In this document: in pieces, positions 8,870 through 18,193 of the stretch
How the letters are laid out: every line of letters starts with the position of its first letter
Position numbering within the stretch: position 1 is the first letter of the stretch
DNA from: Chlamydiae bacterium RIFCSPLOWO2_12_FULL_45_20
GTDB lineage: Bacteria; Chlamydiota; Chlamydiia; Chlamydiales; SM23-39
Direction: 5' to 3'
Assembly (NCBI GenBank): GCA_001796285.1
Contig: MGMD01000004.1
Location: 1 to 32,482 of the forward strand
Length of the DNA: 32,482 nt
Translations under genes and position numbers: made by a program
The notes under the pieces: model-generated
Databases searched by the model: none
Told to the model about the DNA's origin: nothing
The model's input: the letters and a program-made list of their open reading frames with translations, nothing else

Positions 8870-9586
8870 TTATACAATATCCCCTGAGAGAACGGTATGA
8901 ATGATGCCGTTCTCCAAGCGGAGATTGAGCTGACCATCTCGAGTAATCGAGTGACAAATTCCTTCCCAGGTGGTTTCCCCATCAAAACAGCGTACCCTTT
9001 GTCCTTTGAAACATAAAAGAGCTTCGAAATCATCGTGAAAAGGCTCAAAGCCATCACGTTTAAAAAGGGCCAGATCGCTTTCAAACTGCACTTGAAGTTC
9101 CTTAAGGAGAGCTTTTCGGTCCCAGATTCGTCCCGTTTCTATTTTCAAGGAGGTAGCCGGCTGATCAATCGAGGCGACCTCGTCTAAGTTGACATTGATC
9201 CCAATACCCACAAAAAACTCCACGATCTTTGTTGAAAATCTCGTCTCACTTAAAATCCCTGCCACTTTTTTGTGATTTAAACGGACGTCATTGGGCCATT
9301 TAATTTCTGGGTGTAGCCCTTTGCGTTTTAGCAGGGTGCTAAGACTCATCGCCATGACCTGACTCATTGCGACCAGCTCACGCGTAGTTTTCGGCAACGT
9401 AAAATAAAAGGTTGCATAGATGTTCACTCCCTTGGGAGAAAACCATGTTCTATCGAACCTTCCGCGGCCTTTCGTCTGTTCATCTGCTGTAACGCAGGTG
9501 ATATCATTTTGTGAAAATAAACCACTGTTTGTTTTTGCATAGACATTGGTGGAGTCGAGCGACTCAAAATGCATTTCTCTCAACAT
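8870..9586 (-). CDS. birA: Biotin-[acetyl-CoA-carboxylase] ligase, regulator-domain-free
   Basis: This enzyme activates biotin with ATP and attaches it to the biotin carboxyl carrier protein of acetyl-CoA carboxylase in the cytoplasm. The 238-residue protein shows the biotinyl-AMP loop GRGR (40-43), KWPND (96-100) with the catalytic-site lysine, KVAGIL, GIGINVN and a small C-terminal SH3-like domain (GQRVRCFDGETTWEGICHSI). It lacks the N-terminal winged helix of E. coli BirA, so it should be a pure ligase. It diverges from rodA with only about 41 bp between the start codons, and converges with tRNA-Ser. Confidence 0.95.
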   Translation of the reverse strand: MLREMHFESLDSTNVYAKTNSGLFSQNDITCVTADEQTKGRGRFDRTWFSPKGVNIYATFYFTLPKTTRELVAMSQVMAMSLSTLLKRKGLHPEIKWPNDVRLNHKKVAGILSETRFSTKIVEFFVGIGINVNLDEVASIDQPATSLKIETGRIWDRKALLKELQVQFESDLALFKRDGFEPFHDDFEALLCFKGQRVRCFDGETTWEGICHSITRDGQLNLRLENGIIHTVLSGDIV

Positions 9587-9627
9587 CTTCGTCCCAAAAA
9601 TGTAAAAAGCCGGGTAGAATCATCTAT

Positions 9628-10743
9628 ATGCGGTGTTTTCGTTTTCTCGACTATAGGATTTTTCCCATTATTTTGTCTCTCATGTTCATCAGCCTTCTCA
9701 TCATTTCTTCTATGACTTCCGAAGGCAGCGATACAGGGTCTTTTGGGGCGCCACTTGTAAAAAGCCAAGTCCGCTGGTTTCTTTTAGGCTGGGTGGTCTT
9801 TTTCCTCATGGCTTGGTTCGACTACCGATATTTGCGCAACTGGAGCCCTTTTCTTTACATCGGGATCGTCTTTTGTTTAGTGGGCCTTTTTTTTGTCCCA
9901 GCCATTCAAAATGTGCATCGTTGGTATCGGCTACCCGGCATTGCGAGTTTCCAACCCTCAGAACAGACGAAATTGATCCTTGTAATATTTCTTAGCTGGT
10001 TTTTAGAAAGGCGTGGATCAAAAGTGTCGACATTTTCCACCGCCCTTCTCTTTGGGATCATGGTCGGCATTCCCTTTTTTCTCATTTTAAAACAGCCCGA
10101 TTTGGGAACAGCCCTGATTTTATGCCCCATCGCTCTTGTCATGGGATATTTTGCCGATATCCATCGCGGAATGCTCAAAATAGTCACTTCGGCGGGATTC
10201 GCTATATTGGTACTTGTTACGCTTCTATTTTTAGGCATTTTAGACCATGAAAAAATGCGCCCCATTTTCACGACTGTCTTGAAAGAGTACCAATATGAAA
10301 GGATCAATCCCAATACGTACCATCAAAAGGCCTCCCAAATAGCTATCGCCATCGGGGGCATCAGCGGAACAGGCTGGCAAAAAAGCGACTTTGCAAAAAG
10401 AAAATGGCTCCCTGCGGCTCATACAGACTCTGTTTTTGCTGCCTTTGGCGAAGAATTTGGCATGGCAGGACTCTTTTTTCTCCTATTTCTATTTTATACT
10501 CTCATCTATTTTAGTTTTCAGGTTGTAGCGGCCCCGAAAGACCTTTTTGGCCGATATCTTGCGGTCGGACTTGCAGTCTATCTCGCCGGTCATGTACTGA
10601 TGAATATAGGCATGATGTGCGGGCTTCTCCCTATTTCAGGAGTCCCGCTCATTTTTATTACTTACGGGGGAAGCTCTACGATCACAGCAATGGCAGCGCT
10701 CGGGCTGCTGCAAAGCATTTACAGCCGTAGGTTTATGTTCTAA
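9628..10743 (+). CDS. rodA: Rod-shape-determining peptidoglycan glycosyltransferase RodA
   Basis: RodA is a SEDS-family glycosyltransferase that, with a class B PBP, polymerises lipid II at the inner membrane. About ten membrane helices are visible. SEDS motifs include RWYRLPGIASFQPSEQTKL, LKQPDLGTALIL, HTDSVFAAFGEEFG and the C-terminal GLLPISGVPLIFITYGGSS. The frame opens at 9511, but that part is antisense to birA and hydrophilic. I choose ATG 9628 (MRCFRFLDYRIFPIILSL), giving 371 residues, the usual size. Its stop overlaps the next start by one base. In Chlamydiales, which make limited peptidoglycan, RodA works at the division septum; that is family knowledge. Confidence 0.95.
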   Translation: MRCFRFLDYRIFPIILSLMFISLLIISSMTSEGSDTGSFGAPLVKSQVRWFLLGWVVFFLMAWFDYRYLRNWSPFLYIGIVFCLVGLFFVPAIQNVHRWYRLPGIASFQPSEQTKLILVIFLSWFLERRGSKVSTFSTALLFGIMVGIPFFLILKQPDLGTALILCPIALVMGYFADIHRGMLKIVTSAGFAILVLVTLLFLGILDHEKMRPIFTTVLKEYQYERINPNTYHQKASQIAIAIGGISGTGWQKSDFAKRKWLPAAHTDSVFAAFGEEFGMAGLFFLLFLFYTLIYFSFQVVAAPKDLFGRYLAVGLAVYLAGHVLMNIGMMCGLLPISGVPLIFITYGGSSTITAMAALGLLQSIYSRRFMF

Positions 10744-11945
10744 TGCAAAAGTTCTTCCACGCAAACCGCCAAAAAATCACCATTACTACAGGACTTTTCC
10801 TCATTGGAGCTCTCCATACCATGCTCTTTTCCACCTTTCAGGTCCCTAAAAACTTTTTAATGGGCCACTCTTCCAGCAACCTCGAGTTTTGGTGCAAGGT
10901 GCTTCTTTATACTTGTGCCATCAGCGTGTCTCTTTTGCACCAATGGATGTGCCGAACGTTGGGTTTAAGAAAGGTCCTTTATTGCGGGCTACTTTTAAAC
11001 CTATTCGGAATGACGACCCTTTTCCTTAGCACACTGGGCGGGGGCAAGGGACCTCTGCTACTAGTCTTTTTGAACATGATCTTTTTTGGAGCGGCACTCA
11101 CCTCTGTCATTAACTCACTCGTCACCTATATCATTGTTGAATTCCCCAAAAGAGTGGGCGTAGTAGTTGTTGTTCTTTTTGTTTTTTTCAATTTAGGCGC
11201 CATGCTCGCTCCGTTGATTCAAGACACTACCCCTGCAATTATTTACTCCGTTTTAGGAACGCTACTCCTCCTTGGCATCTGGTTTGTGCACGTCTTCTTT
11301 TTTGATTTGCCCCTATCAGCCAGACGTATCCATATGGAAAAAGGCAGCTTAATTTGGAAGCAACTGCACTACCGCCTCTTATTACTCTGTATCGCGATCA
11401 TCGCTTACGCATTGACAGAAACCACATTTAACGTGTGGGGCTATGTGGACTTAATCAGTCGCTTTGGACTCAAAGCTGCAGACCACACCATCCCCACCTT
11501 CTGGTTTTTTCTCATTGTGGGACAGATTACCCTTCTCATTCCCCTCTATTTCTTCCCTCCAAAACGGATCTTTTACTTCCTGATCTTGGTGATTATAGCA
11601 GCCACCTTTATGTACCCTCTTCAAACCGACATCAAGGGCTTTATCACTTGGCTAGCCATCGCAGGCTTTGGCTGTTCCGCCGTCTTCCCCATCTTACTTT
11701 CCCAAATGGAAAAAGAACTATTCCCTATCGCAAAAGGAAAAAACATCTATTCTTATATCGAAAAAAGCATCTCTTTACTGTTTGCCGGCTATTTTACCGG
11801 AGTCGGCATCATCGACATCTGGGCCTTACAATTTGGCCCAAGCGCAGCCTCCCTGCTGACTTTAAATTTCCGACTCGCTGCTATTTTTATTGTTATTACA
11901 GGCTTGATTTCCCTCTTCCTCGACTTCACCGTTGAAAAAACATAA
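10743..11945 (+). CDS. MFS-like transporter
   Basis: This 400-residue integral membrane protein has about twelve hydrophobic segments in two halves, consistent with the major facilitator fold. The first half carries a charged loop after the second helix (MCRTLGLRKVLYCGLLLNLFG), similar to the MFS loop 2-3 signature. The cytoplasmic centre (DLPLSARRIHMEKGSLIWKQLHYR) separates the halves, and FNVWGYVDLISRFGL lies in the second half. The ATG shares one base with the rodA stop (TAATG), so the two are translationally coupled. Substrate unknown; sugar or nucleotide import is possible in this lineage but not shown by the sequence. Confidence 0.75.
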   Translation: MQKFFHANRQKITITTGLFLIGALHTMLFSTFQVPKNFLMGHSSSNLEFWCKVLLYTCAISVSLLHQWMCRTLGLRKVLYCGLLLNLFGMTTLFLSTLGGGKGPLLLVFLNMIFFGAALTSVINSLVTYIIVEFPKRVGVVVVVLFVFFNLGAMLAPLIQDTTPAIIYSVLGTLLLLGIWFVHVFFFDLPLSARRIHMEKGSLIWKQLHYRLLLLCIAIIAYALTETTFNVWGYVDLISRFGLKAADHTIPTFWFFLIVGQITLLIPLYFFPPKRIFYFLILVIIAATFMYPLQTDIKGFITWLAIAGFGCSAVFPILLSQMEKELFPIAKGKNIYSYIEKSISLLFAGYFTGVGIIDIWALQFGPSAASLLTLNFRLAAIFIVITGLISLFLDFTVEKT

Positions 11946-12006
11946 CTCCAAATATCTTGTCATAAAAGAGTTAGATTCTTGCCTGTTGCTTTTTTTAATT
12001 TTGCGC

Positions 12007-12019
12007 TACCCTGAGGGTA
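12007..12019. repeat. Short palindrome in the MFS/12110 intergenic region
   Basis: TACCCTGAGGGTA is a perfect 13-bp palindrome about 90 bases before the next gene, just after a T7 run. It could be an operator or a remnant of a terminator. I see no promoter hexamers at good spacing, so the role is open. Confidence 0.25.
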
Positions 12020-12109
12020 TGTATATCGAACGTGGTTTAAAAACCGGCCACTAGGGTTCTGCCCATGCCCGATTTTTGAATCACATTTGGTATAGAGGTG
12101 GGAGAGGGC

Positions 12110-12586
12110 ATGTTCCAGCATTCGTTTATTTTTTCACCCGGATCTTGGCGAGGGGAAGGAAAAATCCTCTTAAATATGGTGGAAGAGGAGCTTGTATTCA
12201 ATACAAACTGGTCCGTACAAAACAAGGATTTTTCTGGGAAGGTTCCATGCGCCCAAGAAATCCAGATTCAGGGCCTTTCTGAAAACATGCGCAATGAACT
12301 TTCTTTCTACAACTTTCAAAATACGACCTTTTCCGTCGATATGGAAAATCAGAATGTGGGTCGAATTGCCGGAACGGGGGTCTATGACGACAAAATGATC
12401 GCTTGGGAATTTCGCAATAATGAGATGCATTTTGAGGGGTATGAGATTTATCATTTGCAACCTGACGGGAGCTATCACATGAAAGGCGAGTATGTGACGA
12501 GCGATCAGTTTCGCACTCTCATCGAGGCGCACATTTGGCCTCAGCCTGTCGAAGCCACTTCAGAACCAGAAGAGGAGGATGAATGA
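12110..12586 (+). CDS. Hypothetical cytoplasmic protein
   Basis: The 158-residue protein (from ATG 12110, MFQHSFIFSPGSW) has no signal peptide or membrane segment. It is rich in aromatic and Asn residues in alternating beta-like stretches (ELSFYNFQNTTFSVDM, MIAWEFRNNEMHFEGYEIY) and ends in an acidic tail (EPEEEDE). I choose ATG 12110 over the GTG at 12098 because a purine-rich GGGAG-AGGG lies at the right distance before it. Its stop overlaps the next ATG (ATGA), so it forms a coupled pair with the small lipoprotein gene. I do not recognise the family. Confidence 0.7.
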   Translation: MFQHSFIFSPGSWRGEGKILLNMVEEELVFNTNWSVQNKDFSGKVPCAQEIQIQGLSENMRNELSFYNFQNTTFSVDMENQNVGRIAGTGVYDDKMIAWEFRNNEMHFEGYEIYHLQPDGSYHMKGEYVTSDQFRTLIEAHIWPQPVEATSEPEEEDE

Positions 12587-12936
12587 AAAAAACCTTTCTC
12601 ACAGCTCTTTTCTTATCCTCTTGCTCCGTCGGGAGTCCCGTGGTCACAATGGAGGCTTTTTATGAAATCGATCTGGCTGCAACGACGCCTCAAGTACTCT
12701 CTTCTTTAGGCAAGCCTTACGCCATTCGTGAAAAAGAAGATGGCTGTGTCGAATATGAATATATCGAAAGAATTAAAATAGGCAATCGCGACGCCGAAGA
12801 GCGGCATTATTTCATTCTCATCAAAAATGGGGCAGTCATTTCTAAAAGAGTCAAGCAGAGTTCCCCGTTGCCCTATGGGTTCGATAGCTATGAAATGCAA
12901 ACAACCCAGCAGCTCTCTTCTGATGAACAACCTTAA
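12583..12936 (+). CDS. Small putative lipoprotein
   Basis: This 117-residue protein begins MKKTFLTALFLSSCS, with a short signal sequence and a lipobox-like LSSC (Cys14), so it is probably a lipoprotein. The mature domain (MEAFYEIDLAATTPQVLSSLGKPYAIREKEDGCVEYEYIERI) resembles small outer-membrane SmpA/BamE-like or DUF-type lipoproteins, in which a helix-turn segment LGKPxxxxxxxDGxxxYEY precedes strands. This similarity is only by eye. It overlaps the previous gene by 4 bp and ends immediately at the strong terminator hairpin. Confidence 0.7.
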   Translation: MKKTFLTALFLSSCSVGSPVVTMEAFYEIDLAATTPQVLSSLGKPYAIREKEDGCVEYEYIERIKIGNRDAEERHYFILIKNGAVISKRVKQSSPLPYGFDSYEMQTTQQLSSDEQP

Positions 12937-12984
12937 AAACTCACCTTACGCACATAAGGCCCCCTGTGTGCGTAAGGTGAGTTT
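12937..12984. terminator. Strong bidirectional terminator
   Basis: A perfect 18-bp stem (arms 12937-12954 and 12967-12984) surrounds a 12-base loop. A-rich sequence lies on one side and T-rich on the other in both directions. It sits exactly between the stop codons of two convergent genes and the right arm ends within the stop of the minus-strand porin gene, so it can serve both transcripts. Confidence 0.85.
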
Positions 12985-14152
12985 AAAAATCAAGCTGGGC
13001 TTTTAGAGTAAGTCCTTGAAGATAGAGGTTGGATGGAGAATGACCGGTGCCGTCGGCAATAGCATCAACCAACTGCCTCATCATATTTTGGTTCCAAAAG
13101 ATTTGAAAGTCATAGGTCGCAAGCAAATCGAAATGGTAACCGCGGCAGTTGAAATAACTGCCCCATCCAATCCCGAGATTGCATTCGCTATCGGCTCTCA
13201 CTGTGTTGTAGTCTTTGAACACAGCGGAAACCTCACTGCCGCTATCCGCTGTGGTTGTAGGTTCTTGCGCATGCCGAACCTTGTTGTATCTTGTGAAAAG
13301 CAAAGAGCCAGCTGCATCTCCCTCAAACCGAAACCCCCAGCCGAGGTGCCATCTTCCCTGAAATCCAACACGAGGACCGACTGCCCAAGAGTGGGATTTA
13401 TTTTTGATAGTTGCAGAAAGAGGAGGAGTGTCATTGCTTGAGGTGAAGATTTGAGCATTCATATTTAAAGACTGCCGAATCCATTGGGCCCGCAGTCCCC
13501 CAAAGGGAGCAAAGATCAAATGAGTCCCTTGATAATAAGGCCTTATGAAGCTCCCATCTAGAAGATCCATATCACAGCGCCATCGCGACTGGATCGATGA
13601 AGCTGCAGTATTCGTCTGTCCGCTGACCCAGTTATCCAATATCCAAACAGCTGTGCCCCCGCGTAGATCAGCAGGAGCTGCTTGATTCATGGACGTCTCT
13701 GATCTAAACCAGGCATATTCTAATAAACCAGACCAGTGGTCATGATCAAAATCCAAGCCAAGACCTACTTTAAAACCTGGCTCAAAGCTCGTGTCTTGAA
13801 ACAAAAATACAGCATTTTGTGGCGATTGAAGAACCGCAGCAATCTCTGTCGAACTGACTGCTACATCTAGTCCTTCTTGATAAGCAAGCCAATAGGTAAA
13901 GCTCCCATCAATCCAGAAATTCCAAGGGCACGGTCCCAGCTCATAAGCTGCAGAAGTATTGAACGCGCATGGAGTACAACCAGGGTTTGTCGGATAGCCA
14001 GGTTCGAAGCACACTGAAGGACATGGTTCACAAGGTTTCGGAGGACATGGAACCGCACATTCCTCCTTAAGACAGGGTTCTCGGCATTCATCTGCCTGTA
14101 CAAAAAGGGCAAAACACATGCCGAAAAAAAGCAATCTAAGAAGCGATCCCAT
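12983..14152 (-). CDS. MOMP-like, cysteine-rich outer-membrane porin (Lpg1974/Legionella OMP type)
   Basis: This protein is predicted to be a beta-barrel pore in the outer membrane. The signal peptide is MGSLLRLLFFGMCFALFVQA; the mature N-terminus is extremely Cys/Pro-rich (CREPCLKEECAVPCPPKPCEP and onward, over ten Cys in about 45 residues). The barrel contains FWIDGSFTYWLAYQEGLDVA and FEPGFKVGLGLDFDHDHWSGLLEYAWFRS, the pattern of the Legionella MOMP/Lpg1974 family common in Waddlia and Parachlamydia, and it ends in Phe (LKAQLDF). The frame opens at 14197. I prefer ATG 14152 because GGAGG lies 8 bases before it; ATG 14158 would be too close. The Cys cluster could cross-link the envelope by disulfides, as MOMP and Omc proteins do in chlamydiae (inference). 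Confidence 0.85.
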   Translation of the reverse strand: MGSLLRLLFFGMCFALFVQADECREPCLKEECAVPCPPKPCEPCPSVCFEPGYPTNPGCTPCAFNTSAAYELGPCPWNFWIDGSFTYWLAYQEGLDVAVSSTEIAAVLQSPQNAVFLFQDTSFEPGFKVGLGLDFDHDHWSGLLEYAWFRSETSMNQAAPADLRGGTAVWILDNWVSGQTNTAASSIQSRWRCDMDLLDGSFIRPYYQGTHLIFAPFGGLRAQWIRQSLNMNAQIFTSSNDTPPLSATIKNKSHSWAVGPRVGFQGRWHLGWGFRFEGDAAGSLLFTRYNKVRHAQEPTTTADSGSEVSAVFKDYNTVRADSECNLGIGWGSYFNCRGYHFDLLATYDFQIFWNQNMMRQLVDAIADGTGHSPSNLYLQGLTLKAQLDF

Positions 14153-14300
14153 ACTCATATCCTCCAGCAAAGACCAATCTTTTCGCCAGAATGACACATT
14201 ATTTTTTTATGTTCTAGTTTTTTTACAGCTTTTTGGATGCATTTTTTTCCCATATCAAATAGAATGGCTTCTCTTTCATTTAAACTTAAGGAGTTAATCT

Positions 14301-14669
14301 ATGTCAATGAACATTAGTATGGTCCCTCTCGTTAATAAATATGCAGAGTCTATATCGGAGAAGCCACAGGAGCAAGAGCTCGCAAAAAGTAGTTTTTTAA
14401 CAAAAGCTTTGAATCTTTCTACTATTTTATTGATTACATCCGTAGTTTGCGCGACCCTTTTTGGATTGAACGCAGCATTCGTATTGGGATTTGTAGGTCT
14501 TTGTCTTAGAGACGCTACTGAGGATGCGCTGAAATTCTACACAGTCGCCTTCTTGGGAGAGGGTATAGAAATCCCAGACGAAGTCACTATCTTTGGTCGC
14601 TGTTTTTGGAAAGGTGCACCCATGGTTAGTAGTGAAGGACAGATAGAAGGAGACCCTGTTAGAAAATAA
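14301..14669 (+). CDS. Small protein with bilobed hydrophobic domain (Inc-like candidate)
   Basis: This 122-residue protein has an AAGGAG Shine-Dalgarno 7 bases before the ATG. After a polar N-terminus of about 30 residues comes a 35-40-residue hydrophobic stretch split in two by a short Gly/Asn turn (LNLSTILLITSVVCATLF-GLN-AAFVLGFVGLCL), then a soluble tail of about 50 residues. There is no signal peptide. Two closely spaced membrane segments without a signal peptide are the hallmark of chlamydial inclusion-membrane (Inc) proteins secreted by type III, so this is a candidate. The pattern alone is not specific. It diverges from the porin gene. Confidence 0.6.
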   Translation: MSMNISMVPLVNKYAESISEKPQEQELAKSSFLTKALNLSTILLITSVVCATLFGLNAAFVLGFVGLCLRDATEDALKFYTVAFLGEGIEIPDEVTIFGRCFWKGAPMVSSEGQIEGDPVRK

Positions 14670-14686
14670 ACTCCCAGGCTTTTTTA

Positions 14687-14708
14687 TGGGCAGTTCTTAG
14701 ACTGCCCA
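14687..14708. repeat. Hairpin between the Inc-like gene and rpsJ
   Basis: TGGGCAGT and ACTGCCCA form a perfect 8-bp stem with a 6-base loop between two convergent genes. A T6 run lies before it on the plus strand, not after it, so it is not a textbook intrinsic terminator in either direction. It may still end transcription or protect 3' ends. Confidence 0.4.
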
Positions 14709-14762
14709 CAAGCGCTCTTCTAGAAAGGAAGGGAGCCCCCCCTCAAAGTCGAGTCAAAGTGT

Positions 14763-15080
14763 TTAAGCCTTAATTTTGATATCAACACCGGCAGCAACAG
14801 GCAGAACCTTGAGCTTGTCGATGGTATCAAGAGTAGGGTCTAGAAGGTCGAGAACACGGATGTGTGTTCTCATTTCAAACTGCTCGCGAGACTTACGGTC
14901 TACATGAGGAGATCTCAATACAGTGTAGATTTCTCGCTTAGTTGGGAGCGGAATAGGTCCCACAACCCGCGCGCCTGTGCGCTTCGCGGTTTCAACGATG
15001 TCTTGAACTGACCGATCGAGCATTCGCTGATCAAATGCCTTTAAACGGATGCGTATCTTTTTTCTTGGTGCTTTTCCCAT
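14763..15080 (-). CDS. rpsJ: 30S ribosomal protein S10
   Basis: S10 is a head protein of the small subunit and also the antitermination factor NusE. The frame opens further upstream, but that extra part overlaps fusA; ATG 15080 gives the normal 105-residue protein [18 protein letters not shown]. The conserved loop [34 protein letters not shown] is present. It starts 7 bp after fusA. Position directly behind fusA, without tuf between, is the chlamydial arrangement. Confidence 0.97.
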   Translation of the reverse strand: MGKAPRKKIRIRLKAFDQRMLDRSVQDIVETAKRTGARVVGPIPLPTKREIYTVLRSPHVDRKSREQFEMRTHIRVLDLLDPTLDTIDKLKVLPVAAGVDIKIKA

Positions 15081-15087
15081 AACTCTT

Positions 15088-17187
15088 TTATTTTTTACAA
15101 ATTTCTTCTTGAATTTTCGCCGGAACCCGCTCAAAGTGGCTAGGTTCCATCGTGTAGGTTGCGCGCCCTGAGCTCATAGAGCGTAGTTGTGTTGAATAGC
15201 CAAACATCTCACTGAGAGGTACCTCCGCGCTTACCTCCACGGCACCTTTGAGCTGGTCTTGGCCAAGGATTTTGCCACGCCTGCGATTAAGATCCCCAAT
15301 AACGTCTCCGATGTTTGTCTCCGGAGTCTCAACGACCACTTTCATGATCGGCTCTAGTAAAATGGGCTTGCCAGATCTCGCAGCATCCTTAAGCGCCATG
15401 GAAGCGCAAATTTTAAACGCCATTTCGTTAGAATCCACATCGTGATAAGACCCAAATACAATCGAAATTTTCAAATCTATCAGCGGATATCCAGCTAGTA
15501 CTCCTGTCTGAAGCCCTTCTTCAATCCCCTTGATACAAGCTGGGATATATTCTTTTGGAATCACACCGCCAACAATCTTGCTGACAATCTCATTCCCTTT
15601 ACCTGGTTCGTTGGACTCCACTTCAAGACAAACATGAGCATATTGCCCCCGTCCACCCGACTGCTTGACATATTTGGTTTCTGACTTGCATGGCATGGTA
15701 ATAGTTTCTTTATAAGAAACTTCCGGTTTCCCTACATTCGCCTCAACGGAAAACTCCCGCATCATTCGATCGCGAAGGATATCCAGGTGAAGCTCGCCCA
15801 TTCCCATAATGATGGTCTGACCAGTCTCTTCGTTCGTCATCACACGAAATGTCGGATCTTCTTCAGAAAGCGCACTCAAGGCTTTGGAGAGTTTCTCTCG
15901 ATCTGCCTTTGATTTCGGCTCGATCGCCATGGAGATCACCGGATCTGGAAAATTCATCTTCTCCAAAATGAGAGGGCGATCTCTTGAACAGAGCGTATCG
16001 CCTGTTGTCGTATATTTTAGTCCAATAGCCGCTGCAATATCCCCAGTAAAAAATTCATCGCGATCCTTTCTCTGGTTTGCGTGCATCTCTAAAAGGCGAG
16101 AAACCCTCTCATCTTTGTCTTTTGTCGTATTCACAACAGAGGAGCCCTTGGCAAGAGTCCCGCTATAAATACGGATAAAGGTGAGCTTTCCTACATAAGG
16201 ATCTGTCATGATCTTAAAGGCAAGGGCTGAAAGCGGACTGTCATCTGCCGGAGAAATTTCCATTTTTACATCTGAGTCCACTTCGTGTCCTTGGATCATG
16301 CCCCGATCAATCGGAGAAGGCATCCATCGGACAATCGCATCGAGAATCTGCTGCACCCCTTTGTTTTTAAAGGCAGTACCGCAGAGAACTGGATTGAATT
16401 TGTTGGTAATGACACCTTGGCGTATGACTGCATGGATTTCCTCTTCGGGAATATGGTCTGGATCCTCGAGGACTTTCATTAAGAACGCTTCATTCGATTC
16501 GCCGATTGTGGCTAGCTCCTCAAGAAGCTCCATGCGCATTTTTTTACACTGTTCCAACAAGTCCTTCGGGATTTCTTCAGTGCTGTACTGGGCTCCCATC
16601 GTCTCATCTTTAAAGATGTAAGCCTTCATGGTGACGAGATCCACCATGCCGACAAATGCAGACTCCGCGCCAATCGGACAGTGGACCGGGATAGCATTTG
16701 CGTGAAGCTTTTCGCGCATTGTCTTGACGGCATTAAGGAAGTCTGCGCCAATGCGATCCATTTTATTGATGAATGCGATTCTAGGAACACCATATCGTTC
16801 AGCTTGTCTCCAAACCGTTTCTGATTGAGGTTGAACGCCAGCTACAGCATCAAATACAGCAACAGCACCATCCAGAACTCGAAGAGACCTTTCCACTTCA
16901 ATGGTAAAGTCCACGTGACCCGGAGTATCGATGATATTGATTTTGCAGTCGCGCCAATAGACAGTGGTGGCAGCAGAAGTAATCGTGATACCGCGTTCTC
17001 TTTCCTGCTCCATAAAGTCCATGGTAGCAGCCCCTTCATGCACTTCGCCAATTCTGTGTAATTTCCCAGAATAAAAGAGAATTCTCTCCGTCGTTGTCGT
17101 CTTGCCCGCATCGATGTGGGCCATAATTCCCACATTGCGAACTTTTTCTAATTTTTCAGATTCTGGTCGTTTACGGTCTGTACCCAT
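15088..17187 (-). CDS. fusA: Elongation factor G
   Basis: EF-G is the translational GTPase that drives translocation and, with RRF, ribosome recycling. At 699 residues it is full length. The G1 motif [15 protein letters not shown] is near residue 23, the G2 region is [10 protein letters not shown], and G3 DTPGHVDF and G4 NKMD are present; domain II has [14 protein letters not shown] and domain [11 protein letters not shown]. No ITS-type insertion or frameshift is seen. It lies 9 bp behind rpsG in the operon rpsL-rpsG-fusA-rpsJ. Confidence 0.99.
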   Translation of the reverse strand: MGTDRKRPESEKLEKVRNVGIMAHIDAGKTTTTERILFYSGKLHRIGEVHEGAATMDFMEQERERGITITSAATTVYWRDCKINIIDTPGHVDFTIEVERSLRVLDGAVAVFDAVAGVQPQSETVWRQAERYGVPRIAFINKMDRIGADFLNAVKTMREKLHANAIPVHCPIGAESAFVGMVDLVTMKAYIFKDETMGAQYSTEEIPKDLLEQCKKMRMELLEELATIGESNEAFLMKVLEDPDHIPEEEIHAVIRQGVITNKFNPVLCGTAFKNKGVQQILDAIVRWMPSPIDRGMIQGHEVDSDVKMEISPADDSPLSALAFKIMTDPYVGKLTFIRIYSGTLAKGSSVVNTTKDKDERVSRLLEMHANQRKDRDEFFTGDIAAAIGLKYTTTGDTLCSRDRPLILEKMNFPDPVISMAIEPKSKADREKLSKALSALSEEDPTFRVMTNEETGQTIIMGMGELHLDILRDRMMREFSVEANVGKPEVSYKETITMPCKSETKYVKQSGGRGQYAHVCLEVESNEPGKGNEIVSKIVGGVIPKEYIPACIKGIEEGLQTGVLAGYPLIDLKISIVFGSYHDVDSNEMAFKICASMALKDAARSGKPILLEPIMKVVVETPETNIGDVIGDLNRRRGKILGQDQLKGAVEVSAEVPLSEMFGYSTQLRSMSSGRATYTMEPSHFERVPAKIQEEICKK

Positions 17188-17196
17188 CTTCTTCCC

Positions 17197-17670
17197 TTAC
17201 CATTTATAATGGGCAAAAGCCTTGTTCGCCTCGGCCATGCGGTGCGTATCATCTTTCTTCTTAATCGTCGTGCCTTCGTGATTAAAGCAATCTGCGAGCT
17301 CTGAAGAAAGAGCTTCTTCCATTGCCCTTCCCGGCTTAGCTCTGGAATGCGCAATGATCCATTGCATAGCCATTGCCATTCTTCTTTCTCCCGGAATCTC
17401 TACAGGCACTTGATAGTTAGCGCCACCGATTCTTCGAGTTTTCACTTCGAGCATAGGCTTGGAGTTTTCTAGAGCTTGCTCAAAGGCATCTAACGGATTT
17501 TCCGCTTTGATTTTCTTTGCGAATTTTTCTAAAGCTCGGTAGACAATTCTACGAGCGACCGATTTCTTTCCACTCAACATCACTTTGTTGATGAACTTTG
17601 CCAAAACAACACTTTGATAGACTGGATCTGGATCGATCTGGCGCTTACTAGCGCGACGTCTTCTAGACAT
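17197..17670 (-). CDS. rpsG: 30S ribosomal protein S7
   Basis: S7 nucleates assembly of the 30S head and contacts E-site tRNA. The 157-residue protein begins MSRRRRASKRQIDPDPVYQSVVLAKFINKVM and contains the conserved ENSKPMLEVKTRRIGGANYQVPVEI and the helix rich in RRMAMAMQWII. It is the second gene of the operon; a 114-bp gap separates it from rpsL. Confidence 0.98.
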   Translation of the reverse strand: MSRRRRASKRQIDPDPVYQSVVLAKFINKVMLSGKKSVARRIVYRALEKFAKKIKAENPLDAFEQALENSKPMLEVKTRRIGGANYQVPVEIPGERRMAMAMQWIIAHSRAKPGRAMEEALSSELADCFNHEGTTIKKKDDTHRMAEANKAFAHYKW

Positions 17671-17784
17671 AAGCTTTTTCCCTATTTTTCTTCACCCGGA
17701 GGCTTCCCTCTCCACGCGCCTTGGATTGGACTGCTGACTCCAGTACAAACCGAGAGCTAGGATATTGAATGCAATATCCTGGGT

Positions 17785-18156
17785 TTACTTTGGTTTTTTC
17801 GCCCCATACTTTGAGCGAGATTTTTTTCGATCTTTAACCGCTGCGCAGTCAAGGGCGCCACGAACAATGTGGTAACGCACGCCAGGAAGGTCTTTAACCC
17901 TACCGCCGCGCACCAGGACAATACTGTGCTCCTGGAGGTTATGTCCTTCGCCAGGAATGTATGCGATAATCTCCTGCCCATTTGACAAGCGAACCCAAGC
18001 AACCTTCCTTAAAGCCGAGTTAGGCTTCTTCGGGGTCTTAGTCTTGACCTGGAGACACACACCACGGCGCTGAGGACACTGCATGAGGGCTGGAGACTTT
18101 TTTCTTACCGTCTTATCTCGACGCCCTTTCTTCACAAGTTGATTTACTGTCGGCAT
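17785..18156 (-). CDS. rpsL: 30S ribosomal protein S12
   Basis: S12 sits at the decoding centre. The 123-residue protein has the conserved [21 protein letters not shown] and [35 protein letters not shown]. The lysine of the [10 protein letters not shown] loop, where streptomycin-resistance changes arise, is the ordinary residue. A GGAGG Shine-Dalgarno lies 8 bases before the ATG. It is the first gene of the operon. Confidence 0.98.
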   Translation of the reverse strand: MPTVNQLVKKGRRDKTVRKKSPALMQCPQRRGVCLQVKTKTPKKPNSALRKVAWVRLSNGQEIIAYIPGEGHNLQEHSIVLVRGGRVKDLPGVRYHIVRGALDCAAVKDRKKSRSKYGAKKPK

Positions 18157-18193
18157 TGAGCCAACCTCCGTTTATAAGTAACGATAGTAGGAG

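Noticed and set aside
8664-9084. Minus-strand frames containing ...[25 protein letters not shown]... and ...[13 protein letters not shown]...
   Set aside because: These are translations of the antisense strand of tRNA-Ser joined to the end of birA; such peptides are well-known false genes.
9511-9627. N-terminal extension of rodA (39 residues)
   Set aside because: It is antisense to birA, is hydrophilic and makes RodA longer than its family; the ATG at 9628 fits better.
11435-11935. 166-residue plus-strand frame inside the MFS-like gene
   Set aside because: It lies in another frame of a clear membrane-protein gene, is Arg/Leu/Pro/His-rich and has no own ribosome binding site.
14687-14708. 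Intrinsic terminator call for the 8-bp hairpin
   Set aside because: No T tract follows the stem in either direction, so only a hairpin is recorded.
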